Shown here: positions 23,482 to 34,509 of the stretch, in pieces | Position numbering within the stretch: position 1 is the first letter of the stretch | Layout of the letters: the number at the start of each line of letters is the position of its first letter | Source of the DNA: Albugo candida | Lineage: Eukaryota > Oomycota > Peronosporomycetes > Albuginales | Length of the DNA: 64,000 bases | Assembly (NCBI GenBank): GCA_040437565.1 | Contig: JBDOQK010000015.1 | Coordinates: forward strand, 1-64,000 | Direction of reading: 5' to 3' | The notes under the pieces: model-generated | The model's input: the letters and a program-made list of their open reading frames with translations, nothing else | Database searches by the model: none | What the model was told of the DNA's origin: nothing | Made by a program: the position numbers and the translations under genes

Positions 23482-25608
23482 ATGGTAGATTTTTCCGAGA
23501 AAACTAGCGTGGACTTTAAGTTTGTAAAGTGTGCGGCAACTTCAAAAAAAGAGAACGAGGCGGAAGATCATTTTTCTAATGCACAAGATATCGTGGGGTT
23601 TGATCGCCCAAAAGCGTTGGAATCAAGTCTTTGTCTGTCCGATAACACCGATGAAGCTACTAAGAATCAAGACAGCCGCAATACGAGGAAGGAAAACGAG
23701 AAGTCGGAATTAATCCGCATGATCTTGGAATCTATTGCTAGCGTCCCTGTTGCAATTGAGAAGATCCATACGAATAAAGAACTTCGTATGGCGCTGTATG
23801 AAGAAATTGGCTCAAGTAGTAAACTTCTTAGTTGCTTTGTTTTGGAACCTGAAGCCAATGCTGATACCAATCATTTGACGGACGTGTTATCGAGCACTCC
23901 GGTTTCCCCAAGAAGTGCTTCGGAGGACTTCTCTATCAGTGTACTACCGGACCCAAGCCATCATGAGATCTCAGAATTTATTATACCTCAGAGTTTATCT
24001 CCTTCTGTCTGTCCTTCGAATAAAGCATCGGACCGTCTCGATTTATATACCCACGCTTTGTTTCAAGATGGTGAACCAGCGACTGCGCTCTGGCCGCGAG
24101 AACCAAATCAGTTCGCGTTTACACAGGAAGAAGAAATGACAGGGCAAGAAGGAGGGATATATACTGAAATGGCGGTGTCAGAAGACAGCTTAGATGTTGA
24201 TGAAGAAGGTGGTAGAGGCTCTGATGTTCAATCTTCGTTGGATAACTGTAAGTGCCGAAATCACCTCTATTAAGGCATTGAATATATGAGGATGTCTTGT
24301 TCAATTTTCTAGCGGCAGTAGATTGCCAGAAAAACGAAAACGGTGACCAACTTGAAGTCCTCAATCTACGTATTATCCGACCAAGAAGCCGGACTGGGTT
24401 TGCACCTAGTGAAGACTGGAAGCCCTCAATAAATACCTTAATTGCAGGCCGTTATTTTGTAAGCAAAGAATGTTTTTTCTCTAACGTAATACTGATCGGC
24501 CATTTCTTAGGTGGAATCAGCAATTGGGGAAGCTGTCTTTAGTAGAACGTACAAGTGCCTCGATAATACGTTGGGCCAGCAAGTTTGTCTAAAAATCATC
24601 AGAAATGTCAAAGAGTATTTTGATCAAGGCATTGACGAAATACGTGTACTCGAATATATACAAGAAAATTGTGATGTAGATGACAAGAATCTGCTTCGGC
24701 TACTGGATTATTTCTACTACAGGGAGCATCTCATCGTCGTTACTGAGGTATGCGTATAGAATCTCAGTCGATATTCTGTATCACATGACACTATCATTGT
24801 CGTGCTGTGCAGTTACTACACAATAATCTGTATGAGATGTCTGAAGTTCTACAAGCTGAAGGATTGATAAATTATTTCACTCTAGCTCGGATTAAGCATA
24901 TTGGCAAACAACTTCTCAGTGCCTTGGAGTGTTTGCACTCTTTAAATCTTGTGCACTGTGATCTCAAACCAGAAAACATCCTAATCCAAAGTATTGCTGA
25001 CTGTCAAGTCAAGATAATCGACTTTGGTTCGGCTTGTTTTATAACGGATGAGCTGACATCATATGTGCAATCAAGATCTTATCGAGCACCAGAGGTTTTA
25101 TCGTTGTCCTTTATTCGTGATGCAATAAATACGTGAATAAGTTGACCAATTCTTGTTGTAGGTTATTCTTGGGCTTTCATACGATCAAAAAGTTGATGTC
25201 TGGTCATTGGGGTGTGTACTAGCGGAACTCTTTCTTGATGACGTTTTGTTCAATAATGAGTCGGAAGAGTCTCTATTGGCTTCCATAATCGAAACAATAG
25301 GTAGGTTTCTGGCGATGCGCTATATGAACAACTTGTTATCTACCATACCCTGTATAGGTCCGATTCCATCCAAATTGATGTTGCAAAATCCAGAATTGAT
25401 GATTAACTTCAGCGAGAGTGAAATATTTACTTTTGATAGCAGAGGCAACGGGGTTGTACGAAAGCGGGGAGAGAGTCCGCCACTCGAGAGTCTTGTCCAA
25501 ACCTCAGATCATTTGTTCATTGATCTACTCCGGAATCTACTGCAGATCGATCCAGACTTGCGACTTGCCGCATCTGAAGCTCTTAAGCATACTTGCTTTC
25601 GTACTTAA
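23482..25608 (+). CDS. DYRK-type protein kinase
   Basis: Six exons (23482-24247, 24313-24458, 24511-24747, 24813-25094, 25162-25300, 25358-25608) give 606 residues in a consistent frame, with introns of 52-67 nt. The N-terminal ~300 residues are acidic and serine-rich with no recognised domain. The kinase domain starts near residue 305: an ATP-binding lysine in VCLKIIRN, catalytic loop HCDLKPENILI, metal-binding DFGSACF, and SRSYRAPEVILG in the activation segment. The conserved YVQSRSYRAPE and the HCDLKPEN variant place it among DYRK/YAK-like dual-specificity kinases of the CMGC group, which phosphorylate Ser/Thr and autophosphorylate a tyrosine in this loop. All catalytic residues are present, so it should be active. 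The next gene starts 44 bp after its stop. The subfamily and substrate cannot be told from the sequence. Confidence 0.88.
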
Positions 25609-25652
25609 TATTTTATAGATTACATTAAATCGAATTTAGACGACTTGATGTA

Positions 25653-26304
25653 ATGGTACGCCCCTTGAAGGATAAAAGCGCGCGAATGACATTAAAGCCA
25701 ACACTTATAGGGTAATGACAAGATCCACCGCATCAGCGATGACTTGGAGAGCAATAATCGTAGCAAGACATCCAAATCCTTTGGCTATTATATCACTGAC
25801 AAGTGGGCAGACATGTACCCTGGCCAGCAAGTGGCTATTGTCACAAGCGTAGGTCAAGCTCCTAATCCCCCTCCAGGTACTTGACATTGGCTTTTCCATC
25901 TTATCATGACTCACAGGATATCATCCAGGATTTGTACCGCATCGTGCTGGCCAGACGCTGATTGCAAGGAGTGCAACGACAAAAGCATCTAATTCGGCCC
26001 GCGAAATGTATGTTTGTTACAACTTCGATGTACCAATGTTCTCTTATGATTGAAAATTGAGTCTAGCATTAGTTTAGACACGGTTGAATGGTCTGAACAT
26101 CATCTAGAGCAAAGACTCTTGCAGATGAGCGGTTGGGCGACCAAGCCTGTAAGTTCTAATCAGAGACAACTGCGATGTCTGAACAACGCCTTACGCGGTA
26201 ACAATATTCCTTAGCATTATGACATCTTTCTCGATATGCAACAATACTGCTTTTTTTCTATTCACAAATACTCGCGAGATCATCTCCAAAATTCGATCAG
26301 ATAG
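25653..26304 (+). CDS. Unknown 143-residue protein with an ATG-only first exon
   Basis: Five exons join in frame: 25653-25655, 25711-25876, 25917-26007, 26067-26148 and 26215-26304, with introns of 40-66 nt. The frame of exon 2 is closed by a stop directly at its acceptor (CTTATAG) and has no ATG near its start. The best solution is an exon consisting only of the start codon, giving a protein that begins MGNDKIHRISDD. A glycine at position 2 could allow N-myristoylation, but the following residues are not strongly typical. Features seen: FGYYITDKWADMYPGQQ, a proline stretch (APNPPPGYHP) and a cysteine/aromatic tail (QQYCFFSIHKY). Family not recognised. It sits head-to-tail between the kinase (44 bp) and NOT3 (81 bp). 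The exon calls rest on splice signals and codon-like composition only. Confidence 0.55.
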
Positions 26305-26385
26305 ATTCATTTTATTCTTACAGATAATTGGACATTTTAGAGTGATAAAAGCCAATCATAATCGAGAGATATTTTTGGAATAGCC

Positions 26386-28117
26386 ATGGCGAATCAACGC
26401 AAGCTGTTGAGCGAGATTGATCGAACGCTGAAGAAGGTGAACGAAGGAGTCGACGTATTCAACGATATTTGGGATAAAGTATATGCTGCAACCGCTCAGA
26501 ATCAAAAAGAAAAGCATGAATCAGATCTCAAAAAAGAAATAAAAAAACTACAACGATTTCGTGATCAGATAAAAAATTGGATCGGAAACAGCGATGTCAA
26601 AGACAAAAAGCCATTGATGGAAGCTAGAAAGTTGATTGAGCAGAAGATGGAGGAGTTCAAAGTATGTGAAAAAGAAACTAAAACTAAAGCGTACTCAAAA
26701 GAAGGATTGGCTCAAGTAGAGCGATTAGACCCAACAGAGCGAGCAAAGCAGAATAGCCGGATATGGCTGCAGGACTTTTTGTTTCAACTAAACAGTCAAA
26801 TCGAAGCGTTTGAATGTGATTTAGAGAGGTTATATCAAGGAAAAGGTAAGAACAAAAATAAGCACGAAATTGAACTGCTGGAAAGCACTGTCTCGCGACA
26901 CAAATGGCACGTCTTGAAACTGGAGCAAGTGACAAGACTACTGGATAATGACGCATTGGATTCTAGCAAAGTTGACGAGCTCAAGGAGGATATAGAGTAT
27001 TACTTGGAAGCTAATCAGGTAACTGACGCTATCAGACGGTTTATTTTGCTTTTTCGTATTTCATTCGCTCTTACAGGACCCAGATTACATCAGTACCTAT
27101 GGAGAAGATGATATCTATGAAGTACTCGATCTCGATGCGCTTGGCGCGTCGATGCAAGTCGTTCTGCCTTCTGAACAAGACATCGGACATGATGAGGTCG
27201 CTGCTGTAGCTGCAGATGTAGTTGTTACTCCGACTGCTCTCCCTGAAAAGATAGCAAGATCCAAGACGCCAAAGAAAAATAGTTCAAACAGCCTGGTGAT
27301 GGGAATTGGTCGAGCAGTGCCTGCAAAATCAGTAGAAGTGAAGAATCTACACCAAATAACGACGCCCCGTAAAAGTGCACCGTCCAAATCCGAAGAGGCG
27401 ATAGAGGCAAAGAAGTTCGAAGAGAAGAAGATACGGAGCATCGCAACAAGGACCAAAGCGCTATCATCGGATCCATCGAAGGTCTTAATGAACTCTACAC
27501 CTACAAGTATTAGAACTTTTTCGAATACTTCGGATGAACCGAAAGTTCTGACGATTGCTAGTACCAATATCGTTGAGGCGTCACAAGCGCCGACTAACCC
27601 AACATCTACGCATGAGAATCTCAATGAATCAGATCAGTGCAATAAAGTGCATGCACATCCTATCATACATCAAATGACTGAGGAACAAAAACAAACGCTG
27701 AGTTTGGCCGAAGGAAGTCTCCATTTCAAGCCAGATTGTCGAGATTCTCATTTTAGCAGCCAATATACTCCTCGGAATACGTACGCATCACCGGACGCCT
27801 TCCCATCTACACCTCTTAATTTGTTCCGACAACCAGCCAATTATGAAAGATTGGAATTGGACACGTTGTTTTTCATATTTTATCATCAGCAGGGGTGTCT
27901 TCAGCAATACTTGGCAGCAAAAGAACTCAAAAAGCGAGCTTGGGGGTACCATAAAAAATATAGGACTTGGTTTAAGCGTCATGAGGAGCCACAAGTTGCA
28001 CAGGAAGAGTTTGAACAGGGATCATTCGTCTATTTCGATTATGAGAGTGGCTGGTGTCAAAGGATGAAGACAGATTTTACTTTTGACTACACCTTCCTTG
28101 AAGATGAACTCGTTTGA
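26386..28117 (+). CDS. NOT3: CCR4-NOT complex subunit 3/5 (NOT3)
   Basis: Two exons, 26386-27018 and 27077-28117 (58-nt intron), encode 557 residues. Residues 1-210 match the NOT3/NOT5 N-terminal coiled-coil domain, opening with KLLSEIDRTLKKVNEGV and continuing with FNDIWDKV, LKKEIKKLQRFRDQIK and DPDYISTYGEDDIY just after the intron. The middle is low-complexity and basic. The last ~110 residues are the NOT box: LDTLFFIFYHQQG, QQYLAAKELKKRAWGYHKKY, TWFKRHEEP, FEQGSFVYFDYE and W-C-Q-R near the end. In other eukaryotes this protein binds NOT2 and NOT1 within CCR4-NOT, which shortens poly(A) tails and represses transcription. All the family's landmarks are present and the length is within the usual range, so it should be functional. 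Confidence 0.93.
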
Positions 28118-28202
28118 CAGGATTGGCTCTTAATGTTCTACTGTGTTTTTGCCTTTATTGATAATTGGTCAAATATGTCGCTAACATTCTGCTTACATCG
28201 TC

Positions 28203-30183
28203 ATGGCAGGACTTGTTGAAAAACTTGTTAATCTAGTCGGCAGGTGAGCAGCCACGAAAAGAATGAACACCCTTTGTAGCATACTTTGCGTATTACCACA
28301 TATAGAGCGTTTTATTCCGATGAGCACGTCGTAGTCTTACGTGCACTTTTGAGAGAAAAATTCATGAAGGTGAACACCCTACTAATCTCGTACTTTACCA
28401 AAAAATATCTCATCCTTGTTATGTATGGCAAAGGATGATGAAATGGGTAATGCAGTGAACTTGCAGACGCGTCAAGTTCGGAAAATCGTCAATGAATTGC
28501 ATCAAGATCAACTCATTTGCGTGTCAGTGCGCGCTGTATTTTATCGTAAAAGCTTGACCAGACGAGTCTTCTTGTGCATATATCAGCCAAGTTTTGAACG
28601 ATAAACGCCTTGGAGGGAGTTCATCAATGTCTTATTGGTAGGAACTCACTTCAAGATAATTGAGTATCATATCATCATGTTTGGCTTCAGGTACATTGAC
28701 TATAAATATTTCGTTGATGTGGTGCAATATCGACTATACGTGATGCATGAACGATTAAAAGAAAACGAGCAGCTCGAAATCGAAAGGCAGACATTTCAAT
28801 GCAAAGACCCAGATTGTGGGAGAGAGTACACCGCACTTGAGGCCCAACTCCTTTTGATGCCCGGACAATATCAGTTCAGATGTGGACATTGTGGAGAGAT
28901 TCTCAATGAGGTTGCAACTATAAAAAAGTTACCGATTCTTCATGCACATTACATTATCATCGTACTGTAGTGTGATAACAATGATAGACTCGAAAAGATC
29001 CAAAATCTCCAACGCAAAGTAATATCTTTGACTCCGTGGTTTCAAAATTATAATCAAATGCAACTATTTCGTAGTTCAAAGATCAGATGAACAAGCAAAG
29101 TGGGATGCATGATGGAATATATGAATTGCTTAGACGTATAGGAGATTTTGTTCGCGAAGGTCATGCACTACCCAGGTATACCGCACGAATATTGATCGAT
29201 GGAGCATATAATGATATCAAGTATCTCGGACAGCAATTTACCAAGTGACAACAGAGCTGCAGGGATAGGTGGCAATAGCGTTCGAGTAGCAAACGCAAAC
29301 AACGCTCGTGCAAAAAACGGAGCATACAGTCCTAGTGTAGCTAAAAATGGAGGCGAAGGCAACAACTCGTCTCAAGGCAAAGCGAATCAGCCATACTTGT
29401 TCCCATATACCTCACAGGTATTCTTTGACAATATTAGAGAGATGTTACTCGTGCTTGATAACCTTTTCATAGGAGCAAGAGATCATAATCGATATCGCTG
29501 GAAATGAACCGATTGAAGACGACTATTTGAATCTTTCGCAAAATAAAAAAAAAGTGAGTGTTCCGTCAAGTCACTCAGTTTTTTAGAAATTTAAAAATGA
29601 TTTGCTCGCATGGTTAGCAACAAAAGACCGAAACAAAGAAAGGCAATTCGGCAATACCGGAATTCTTGCAAGGAAGCAGCATCACTGGGCATCTAGTTTC
29701 TAACAACGTTGAATTATCGACTCCAGCCAGCGCTCACGGATTGACATCTAAAGATTACTCAGAAAGCACAAATGGGAACTTAAATGAATTACAGCGCCAA
29801 GAATTATTCAAGAAAGCCTATTTGGCCGAGCTAGAGCGCTATAATGAAGAGTCTGAGGTGTCTAAGACAGTAGAAGTCAATGTTGATAAACAAGGATGGG
29901 ATGCGGAAATGAATGAAACATTTGAAGAAGAAGAGCTGGAGGAAATCGAATGGGAGGCTTGCTCTATGGAACTTGATGAAGACAGCTCTTTCGAAGCCTT
30001 GGTGCAAGGAGAGAAAAAGTCACTTCGCATGATCAATGACGATGATTTGCATCAAATGAGTGATGAAGAATTTTTGGTAAGGTACCAGAACAATCCTAAA
30101 AAACAACCTGACTCAATAATGAATCTTTTATTGCGTTGCAGAATTTCTATCAGAATTATGGTCCTAAGCCGATAAAATCCTAA
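28203..30183 (+). CDS. TFA1: General transcription factor IIE subunit alpha
   Basis: Eleven exons (28203-28243, 28306-28369, 28434-28545, 28592-28637, 28691-28910, 28971-29018, 29075-29175, 29222-29417, 29473-29553, 29618-30076, 30142-30183) give 469 residues in one frame. The N-terminus is the TFE/IIE-alpha winged helix (KLVNLVGRAFYSDEHVVVL, then RQVRKIVNELHQDQLI). YWYIDYKYFVDVVQYRL leads to a four-cysteine zinc ribbon (FQCKDPDCGREY with FRCGHCGEIL). The C-terminal half is acidic (ETFEEEELEEIEWE), as in other TFIIE alpha proteins, where it contacts TFIIH. With TFIIE beta it recruits TFIIH to RNA polymerase II promoters. The fourth exon (28592-28637) rests on weaker splice sites. It is convergent with the next gene: the two stops lie 38 bp apart. 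Confidence 0.88.
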
Positions 30184-30221
30184 ACTTTACTTCTCAAATA
30201 TATTCTCAATCAATTTTTTTC

Positions 30222-30938
30222 CTAATCATCAACGAATACGCCTTGATGACCGAAAGGCACTCCTGTGATGCATGTAAGCCTCTTTCCATGATTTGGCGCA
30301 CCATCTGAACCGCGTGCAATTCTATAAGCCGAAATGCGCGAAGGTTTATTTTCCGTATAAGCATTTTTGGGATCTCTGTAAGATGACCTCAAGAGGTGTG
30401 CAGAAGCACTTACTTCGACAACTGTACCACTTTTTGAGTGTCCAGCTATGAGTGCAGCTTCCGACACTTTTGGACCACACTTATCTCGTGATTTACCAAT
30501 GTCATAATTCATTGAGCGCGACACGCCATAACTTTCTTGATAAGTCGATAAGGGAGTGCGAATGTTGACTGGTATTGACTTCGCGTCATCACAGTACCTT
30601 AAATCCTCATCCTGCGCTAAACGCGTGTTATCTGCATTAATCAGACGAGCCTGCTTATTCTAGTAGATTTTTCGGTAGGGACAGCCTAAATATTAGAGAT
30701 AGTTTTTTGTACGTACAACTTGCGTAGTTTGCCTTCCTGCAAATTCACTCGCTGTGGTGGTCGTATACATGGTCGTTACAGATTTAGCATCATCCAGCGG
30801 GAGAACACCATTAAGCCTTGACGCACGATCTTCAAACCAATTTCCTGCAAAAAAAGATACAATGTACGCTTACATCTGTCCAAATATCATGATGATATGT
30901 GAATTACCATCAAGAGTGGATTTGCTGTATCGCGACAT
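30222..30938 (-). CDS. Unknown 198-residue protein, possibly axonemal
   Basis: Three exons on the minus strand (30938-30908, 30844-30717, 30659-30222) give 198 residues starting MSRYSKSTLDG. The introns are 63 and 57 nt. The protein is basic and rich in S, T, Y and R, with spaced short motifs such as STYQESYG, RDPKNAYTENKPSR and ITGVPFGHQGVF, the sort of loop-rich sequence seen in many flagellar microtubule-associated proteins. Oomycete zoospores are flagellated, so that role is possible, but no family is recognised. The first intron is remarkable: all but its edge bases match a block in the MULE 10 kb upstream (20899-20951). It starts 35 bp downstream of the stop of the small membrane protein gene on the same strand. 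Confidence 0.65.
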
Positions 30939-30973
30939 AAGTCTAGTATGGTTCGTTGGCTCGAACAATGGAA

Positions 30974-31252
30974 CTAGTCTGAAAAAAAAGCATTGCAATC
31001 CAATATTAATAGAATGACGGTCAAAACGACTGTTATAACATTTATGGTGGTGCATTGTACAGTACTATCAGCTTCATGATCGTATGCGATACCATCCTCA
31101 ACGTCTTGGAACCTGCATAAAAATATGAAGTGCTCAGTATAAGCAGCCAGGAATTCAGTTTTTCTTGTCGTTTTGATACAAATTGTGCGAAGTCAAACTG
31201 CTTTTTCTCATGTAGCAAAGAATTCGACATACATGAACTTGGCGTGCTCCAT
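30974..31252 (-). CDS. 52-residue single-pass membrane microprotein
   Basis: Two exons on the minus strand, 31252-31233 and 31112-30974, joined over a 120-nt intron, encode about 52 residues beginning MEHAKFM. The first ~25 residues are acidic (FQDVEDGIAYDHEADS), followed by one strongly hydrophobic segment (INVITVVLTVILLILDC) and a short tail (NAFFSD). This layout predicts an acidic soluble N-terminus and a single C-terminal membrane helix, as in tail-anchored or small integral proteins. The ATG lies two bases beyond the stop of the upstream gene (stop at 31255-31257), which is extremely tight. The frame agrees across the splice, but so short a gene needs transcript support. Family not recognised. 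Confidence 0.5.
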
Positions 31253-31254
31253 TA

Positions 31255-32550
31255 CTACATATTAGAGTCACTATCATCTATCTCGTGTTTTTGGTGGACA
31301 CTGTGATGAACGAAAGCTGGAGTTGAAACCAACCAATATTGAAGAACCTTAATAATCTAATGCTATCGGTGCACTTCCACTTGATCTGATCGAAGGTGAA
31401 AGAAGACAGTTTTTTCTCGCATATGGTCTCGTACTCATATATGCGAGAAGGCAGACCTTCCGACAATTTCAAAATAAGAGGTGTAACTGGAGCTGATGGT
31501 AGGCACCTATCTAGGCGATACACAGGCGCTTACGTCATTTTTGACATGTAACTCCATTAACTTCGATAATTCAAATTGCGTGTTAGGGCTATAAGGCTGT
31601 CTGTTTCAATTGTGTACAACGAGCATCTCCGCAGACCAATGTAGTACAAAATTGTACTTTGTCCTATCTCTCATTATGAGTGTGAGGATGTCTATTGTAG
31701 TGTCAACTCTTCCAAATTTTGAGTTTGCTGAATTGAGCTGAAGCAATATGCCACATGAAACTCGATACGTTGAAATAGGTTGTGTCATCATTTGTGTCTC
31801 ACAAAAAGGCGATTATCACTGGATCCACATCTACATCCCAACCTAATAAAAGCTCAATCAATCTTTATTTGACAAAGCTGTGTTGAATTGACACTGTTTT
31901 GTCCGCTAATTTTCGAGAAAAGAATCCATTGGGTTTTGTCTAGAACCATTCACCATTGCTGCAGCTGTAGACTGCTTTACATGATTCGTATACGTATCCT
32001 ACATGACAAAGATCGTCAAGATGTTTGTATTATTAAGATCTGCGTACTGATTTGCCACATATGATAAGGCAATCCCTGCACCGATATTTTCATTGATGCA
32101 CTATCGTTCGAACAATAACATATGTTGAAATGTACCGGATTTTTCCTAAAAGTTCAATATAAAAACGAAATGGTCCGTGCGAGAGGTAAATTATCTCCGA
32201 ACTGATTTGACAAAGTAAGCGATGCAAACTGCATGATACATCCGATAAAGCAGGTCAAGAGTAAGATAATATGCTGGCGGATTATACGCTCATAATCACT
32301 TTTGTTACTTCTGTAGTAGATCCACAAAATTTCGCATAGAGAAGCATCTTCCACGAAGTCTATCCCAAAGGCCAATTCAAAGCGCCGTGTGTCCACGTGC
32401 GACGGTAAGTACTGGTTATTGCAGGCTGTAAACGTGTTTTTCACTAACGTCTGACCAAATTTATCCACCAAAAATCCAACGCAGTCCAGAAGTCAAGCCA
32501 CTACGCCTGGTATACATGGCAAAATACAGAATAATTTTGCTCGAAATAGA
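31255..32550 (-). CDS. Multi-exon gene of unknown function (exon borders partly unresolved)
   Basis: Several coding-like minus-strand segments follow in order: near 32490-32290 (VDTRRFELAFGIDFVEDASL), 32110-32010 (ENIGAGIALSYVANQYADL), 31860-31800 (LIELLLGWDVDVDPVI), 31740-31660 (SKFGRVDTTIDILTLIM), 31600-31540 (TQFELSKLMELHVKND), 31490-31330 (PLILKLSEGLPSRIYEYE, FDQIKWKC) and a last piece ending at 31255 (SVHQKHEIDDSDSNM). GT-AG borders can be drawn for most junctions, but two phases do not close. The model is therefore either incomplete or the gene is damaged. The composition is that of a globular helical protein. No family is recognised. Confidence 0.4.
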
Positions 32551-33680
32551 AAAGTATTTGATCGCAAGGACAGAACAGCACTAACTCCGTGATTTTGAGT
32601 TCAACCGCTCCTTTTTCCAAGCTTTGAACTTAACGCAACAAAATCCTCAAGCTTGTTCAAAGGTCGACGTTGTTCATGTACAGTAGAATCCAGGGTTGCA
32701 CCAAATACCGTGCGTAAAAAGCCCGAATAAGTGAAGAGTAGTAGAAGCTGGCATGATCTTGTCATTTGTGCTCATCAATGTGCGCTGCAAATGGCAGTGG
32801 CGCAGCACAAAGCGTTTACGCATACTATAGTGTCCTTCGATGAAATATAGCAGGTGCCTCACTCTGTCAGGGATGTTTTTCGTGACATGATCTCTCCTAT
32901 TGTAGCTCAAATATGGCATGCTTTATAGGAGCTGGCTATAGCGGCCAACTCCAATTGGTACGCAAAATAACTTTGTGGCGCTCCTTTCATCGCTGTTTTC
33001 TTCGCGAAAAAATTCGAGGAAGAGATGTAGGGGTTATTCCTGGATGCCGCTGAAAGCTTCTATTTCCCCTGATTGATCTGTCGCGTGAAAATCAACTCAA
33101 GACATCGTTACAACATATCATTCTTCCAGTAATCACCGTTCATTCCTGTGATTGCACACACTAGGCTACTGAGGTGCTTATCGGTCGAGAGCATGCCTAT
33201 GCCCAGCACTAGTAATTTGACGAGTCATTGATGAAGCTCACTGCACCTAAAAAAATGGTTAATGTAAGTAAGCGCTATATGATCGCTATTTTCCAAGCAT
33301 TAAGCAGTTTCGTTCCGCCTGGAGTCAAACACGGAGTGCACGAGTTTACTCTAGTGGTAAAATATGTTCCTCTGGGAGCTAGCAGTTGATCGATGCAGAT
33401 AAGAATTTTCACATAGAATCAAATCCGATCTACATCCAAGTCATGGGATGTGTGGCGTGTCTTCACCTATTCCTGCACGTCTAATATGTACTTTTACGAG
33501 GGAAATCTATGACCTTGACCCTTTTTTGTGTAACCATATTATTGGAAGATTTTGTACGGTGCTGCATGATACATGATCCATTACTCAGTCGAAAGATCCA
33601 TCAAAGCACGGAAATAAATCATTCCTTTTGTAAGCAAATACTTACTGTCTAAGCTGCGTCACTGCCTCGCAATTTGACCA
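32551..33680. other. No gene seen
   Basis: The frames are short and unrelated to known proteins. The longest, 32674-32919 minus, has 81 codons. Confidence 0.4.
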
Positions 33681-34178
33681 GTGACGACAGCCTTGCATTT
33701 GCTCGAAGTCAAAGACAGTCAGGTTATGGGCAAATTCAAGCTCCAAGCCACTACAAGTTTAATACACATTAGACCATTGCAAGAATTTTTGTCTACAGTT
33801 TTAGGTTTAGCCGGTGCTGCTGAGCTAACGGTTTTACATAACAGGCTATGCGGTTTGAACTTATCCTCAGCACGACTATGTTATGATGGCGGCAGCTTCA
33901 AACATGTCGAAAGGAGACCGAAGGTTCTGCTTCTTTTCGTCTGTTGGAAGTGTACGTGCATATCATTGGATGCAGAGTGCAATGGTCCTTTAAGTAAGGA
34001 CTCTGATAGGTCGGTGTTACAAAGTGCTAATAATTGCTTCTCCAACGCCTTCGAACACAAATGCTCGCAATGTATTCACCGATGCACTGAACTCATTTTT
34101 CTCATTTTCCATTTTTACGGCCCGGGTAAGAAAGTCATACGTGTAGCCCGACATGCGATGTGTTCCTATCGACATTAG
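33681..34178 (+). pseudogene. Possible MULE transposase N-terminal relic
   Basis: This 165-codon frame contains AGAAELTVLHNRLCGLNLSS followed by ARLCYDGGSFKHVERRPK. The first part lines up with GGDALVVLHTRLAGYK of the inner MULE (18.6 kb), and the second resembles the C-D-R-G-G-K motif that follows it in Hop-like transposases. The rest of the frame is not recognisable. Most likely a diverged fragment of the same superfamily; a small unknown gene is the alternative. Confidence 0.35.
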
Positions 34179-34509
34179 CAGTAACTAGTCGAAGGTCGGG
34201 TATGCATACTTTGCAATTTATCTGCCGTGGTTCACTAAGCCCCATCGATTCTCGGTGCGGGATGTGCTGGTAGATCAAAGCCAGTGCTAGTTTCTGAAAG
34301 TGATATTGAGCACATCACATTGTCACAAATTCCATGCCATTCATAATTATTGATGGAAACGATGAGCAGAAAATGTGAGTCGGCTCGCGTCAAGTGTAGG
34401 TAAGTAGGCGGATACGTCCGCTTTGACTACATTTCAGACCGGGTGACATCAAAGCAAGCTCCAACTGATCGACAGTATGGATAGCGAACATATCTTACTA
34501 TTACTTCAA
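34179..34509. other. Short spacer, nothing recognised
   Basis: No frame or repeat of note lies between the MULE-like relic and the 3' end of the cohesin-loader gene. Confidence 0.4.

Noticed and set aside
27115-27624. Minus-strand ORF of 169 codons
   Set aside because: It is antisense to the second NOT3 exon, with biased composition and no recognised motif.
31910-32000. Further possible exon in the multi-exon gene at 31.3-32.5 kb (STAAAMVNGSRQNPMD)
   Set aside because: The intron needed before it would be only 33 nt and the downstream phase does not close, so it was not included as an exon.
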